Of a DNA stretch of 64,000 nucleotides, positions 61,831-64,000 are shown in pieces. Source of the stretch: Candidatus Endolissoclinum faulkneri L2 (lineage in GTDB: Bacteria > Pseudomonadota > Alphaproteobacteria > Thalassobaculales > Thalassobaculaceae). The position numbers and the translations under genes are program-made. The stretch's first letter is position 1. Every line of letters begins with the position of its first letter. Under the pieces are notes generated by a model. That model saw only the letters and a program-made list of their open reading frames with translations. It did not search any database and had not been told where the DNA came from. The DNA lies in NCBI RefSeq assembly GCF_000319385.1, contig NC_019566.1, positions 163,014-227,013 on the forward strand, given 5' to 3'.

Positions 61831-64000
61831 TCAATGTTTGCTGTCAATAGCAGTTAGTGAGAGCAATTGATCACGATCTGCAGCTATTCTTCGCAAACGA
61901 TGCATGACGCTGCCCGTGCCTGCAGGTATAAGGTGACCGACAATGACATTTTCCTTTAGTCCATCTAGACCATCTTCCTTTCCGGATACAGCAGCTTCAG
62001 TTAAAACACGAGTAGTTTCCTGAAAAGACGCTGCAGAAATAAAAGATTTTGTTTGAAGCGAAGCTTTAGTTATACCCTGGAGTACCGGTTTGGCTACAGC
62101 TGGGCGTAAATCATTCGCTAAGACTTTGTCATTAGCCTTCTTGTATTCATCACGGTCAATGCTTTCACCTAAAAGTAAAGTCGTATCGCCAGTTTTGATT
62201 ACTTCAACTTTTTGCAACATCTGGCGAACAATTACTTCGATATGTTTATCATTAATCTTAACTCCTTGCAAACGATAAACTTCTTGAATTTCATTAATAA
62301 GATAGTCAGCCAGAGCTTCAACACCCATAATTCCTAGAATGTCGTGCGGAACTCGTGCTCCATCAAGCAACATATCACCTTTTTGTACGAAATCTCCTTC
62401 TTGGACAGCTAAATGCTTACCTTTTGGGATCATATACTCTATAGGAACGGCGTTTTCTTCCTCTGGACGTACTATAACTCGACGCTTGGTCTTGTAGTCC
62501 TTACCAAATTCTATTTTACCGTCAGTTTCTGTAATTACAGCAAAGTCCTTCGGACGGCGAGCTTCGAATAGTTCAGCCACGCGTGGTAAACCACCAGTAA
62601 TGTCACGAGTTTTCGAGGACTCGCGTGGAATACGTGCTAAAACGTCACCGGCTTTCACTTGGGAACCATTATCAACGGATAGTACAGCATCAACTGACAT
62701 GAAATAGCGAGCTTCCAAACTATTGGCAAGTTGAATTACCTCGCCTAATTTGTTACGTAAAGTTATGCGCGGCTTTAGTTCGTTGCCTCTAGCTTGCTGT
62801 TTCCAGTCAATCACGACCCGGGAAGAGATACCAGTAGCTTCATCTGTTATTTCGCGCATGGATAAACCTTCTACCAAGTCGACGTAGTGGGTAACTCCTT
62901 CACACTCAGTAATAATAGGAATGGTATAAGGATCCCACTCTGCCATCTTGTAGCCAGATTCAACAACAACACCGTTATCAACAAATAATTTAGCTCCGTA
63001 AGGTACGCGGTGACGTGCCCGCTCACGCCCTTGCTCATCGGTCAAAATGATTTCAGTGTTACGATTCATTACTACTAATACACCGTCAGAGTTAGTAACA
63101 ACATTACGATTATTTAACCGTACAATTGTACCAAAAGTAGCCTCGACAGTAGATTGTTCAGCACCACGTTGAGCAGCACCACCTATGTGGAATGTTCTCA
63201 TAGTTAACTGTGTACCAGGCTCACCGATCGATTGAGCAGCAATTACACCAACAGCCTCGCCGATATTTACCAGTGTACCACGAGCCAAATCACGACCATA
63301 ACAGGTAGCACAAACACCAGGATGTGTTTTACATGTTAGAACTGAGCGTATCAAAACTGAATCAATATCTGCACGCTCAATTTCTTCAACCATGGTTTCG
63401 TCTATAGTTTGGCCTTTTTTAATGATTACTGCACCATTAACTGGGTTTAGCACTTCATTCACTGTAGTACGACCAAGGATACGGTCTCCTAAAGGTTCTA
63501 TTACTTCACCTCCGTCTATAACGGGTTTTACTGTTATTCCGTTTGAAGTACCGCAATCAATTTCTGTAACAATACAATCCTGAGCAACGTCAACCAAACG
63601 ACGGGTTAAATAACCCGAATTTGCTGTTTTGAGCGCAGTGTCAGCTAGTCCTTTACGAGCACCATGGGTTGAGTTAAAGTACTCAAGCACAGTCAAACCT
63701 TCTTTAAAGTTAGAGATAATAGGAGTTTCAATGATTTCGCCTGATGGTTTAGCCATTAGGCCACGCATACCAGCCAATTGTTTAATTTGGTTAGCAGAAC
63801 CACGTGCACCGGAATGTGCCATCATCCATACGGCATTTACAGGATTTATTCCGTCATCTTCTTTAATTACTGACATCATTTTATCGGCGACTTGATCTGT
63901 GCAACGTGACCATACATCAACTACTTTGTTATATTTTTCGCCTTGAGTAATCAGACCATCAAGATATTGCTGCTCAAGTTGCTTCACTTCCTCATTAGCA
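61831..64000 (-). CDS. rpoC: RNA polymerase beta' subunit (C-terminal part)
   Basis: The frame is open to the right window edge; the visible ~722 residues are the C-terminal half of beta'. The bridge-helix/trigger-loop region is recognisable ([22 protein letters not shown], then [44 protein letters not shown]). The second zinc-binding cluster follows (Cys in EIDCGT and the [13 protein letters not shown] group), then the C-terminal clamp with [12 protein letters not shown]. The GTG at 63987 is internal: upstream codons continue the family sequence ([12 protein letters not shown]). It lies upstream of rpsL, the standard order. Confidence 0.97.
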   Translation of the reverse strand, partial: ANEEVKQLEQQYLDGLITQGEKYNKVVDVWSRCTDQVADKMMSVIKEDDGINPVNAVWMMAHSGARGSANQIKQLAGMRGLMAKPSGEIIETPIISNFKEGLTVLEYFNSTHGARKGLADTALKTANSGYLTRRLVDVAQDCIVTEIDCGTSNGITVKPVIDGGEVIEPLGDRILGRTTVNEVLNPVNGAVIIKKGQTIDETMVEEIERADIDSVLIRSVLTCKTHPGVCATCYGRDLARGTLVNIGEAVGVIAAQSIGEPGTQLTMRTFHIGGAAQRGAEQSTVEATFGTIVRLNNRNVVTNSDGVLVVMNRNTEIILTDEQGRERARHRVPYGAKLFVDNGVVVESGYKMAEWDPYTIPIITECEGVTHYVDLVEGLSMREITDEATGISSRVVIDWKQQARGNELKPRITLRNKLGEVIQLANSLEARYFMSVDAVLSVDNGSQVKAGDVLARIPRESSKTRDITGGLPRVAELFEARRPKDFAVITETDGKIEFGKDYKTKRRVIVRPEEENAVPIEYMIPKGKHLAVQEGDFVQKGDMLLDGARVPHDILGIMGVEALADYLINEIQEVYRLQGVKINDKHIEVIVRQMLQKVEVIKTGDTTLLLGESIDRDEYKKANDKVLANDLRPAVAKPVLQGITKASLQTKSFISAASFQETTRVLTEAAVSGKEDGLDGLKENVIVGHLIPAGTGSVMHRLRRIAADRDQLLSLTAIDSKH

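Noticed and set aside
63985..63987. GTG as a start for the rpoC reading frame
   Set aside because: The frame continues upstream to the window edge with conserved beta' sequence, so the gene is truncated by the window, not starting here.

Overview
This window looks like chromosome from a host-restricted alphaproteobacterium with a decaying, AT-rich genome. The protein families and gene neighbourhoods are alphaproteobacterial and most like Rhodospirillales. Examples are the lgt to MidA/NDUFAF7 pair, etfB-etfA after a PduO-type adenosyltransferase, uvrA divergent from ssb, hisA-hisF-hisE-HIT, and an unbroken str/S10/spc/alpha ribosomal block. The left two thirds have very low coding density: I count about 23 kb of coding sequence in the first 42 kb. 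Intact, normal-length genes are separated by 0.3 to 3 kb of very AT-rich DNA with no recognisable genes. This combination reminds me strongly of the tunicate symbiont Candidatus Endolissoclinum faulkneri. That is an inference from memory of its described low coding density, not a database match.

Layout. 1-5.7 kb: 3' end of an alpha/beta hydrolase, tyrS, and a convergent large AsmA/YhdP-like envelope protein. 5.7-9.8 kb: a gene desert holding one tRNA-Met and several perfect inverted repeats. 9.8-16.2 kb: surface-glycan genes (tandem-domain GT2, a sulfotransferase-like protein, a GT39-type membrane glycosyltransferase), separated by empty spacers. 18.1-19.4 kb: a long thymidylate synthase with two ThyX-like halves. 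20.3-22.5 kb: hisA-hisF-hisE and a HIT protein. 25.4-27.3 kb: lgt and midA. 28.7-34.6 kb: a small membrane protein, uvrA, and divergent ssb. 35.5-37.7 kb: Wzm/Wzt-type polysaccharide ABC exporter. 40-42.3 kb: electron-transfer flavoprotein and cobalamin adenosyltransferase. 44-64 kb: minus-strand ribosomal superoperon in conserved order, rpoC-rpsL-rpsG-fusA-(tuf absent)-rpsJ through rplQ.

Functionally the window holds core translation, transcription and export genes (ribosomal proteins, EF-G, RNA polymerase alpha and beta', SecY, Adk, TyrRS), histidine synthesis, dTMP synthesis, DNA repair and ssDNA binding, lipoprotein maturation, respiratory electron transfer, and a dispersed set of genes for making and exporting a surface polysaccharide. 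I see no transposases, phage genes, CRISPR arrays or secondary-metabolite megasynthases.

No clearly new multi-gene system is visible. The items most worth a second look are the two-half ThyX with reciprocal motif loss, the absence of tuf between fusA and rpsJ, the scattered long perfect inverted repeats in the gene-free DNA plus one inside the ribosomal operon, and the contrast between decayed and preserved regions.
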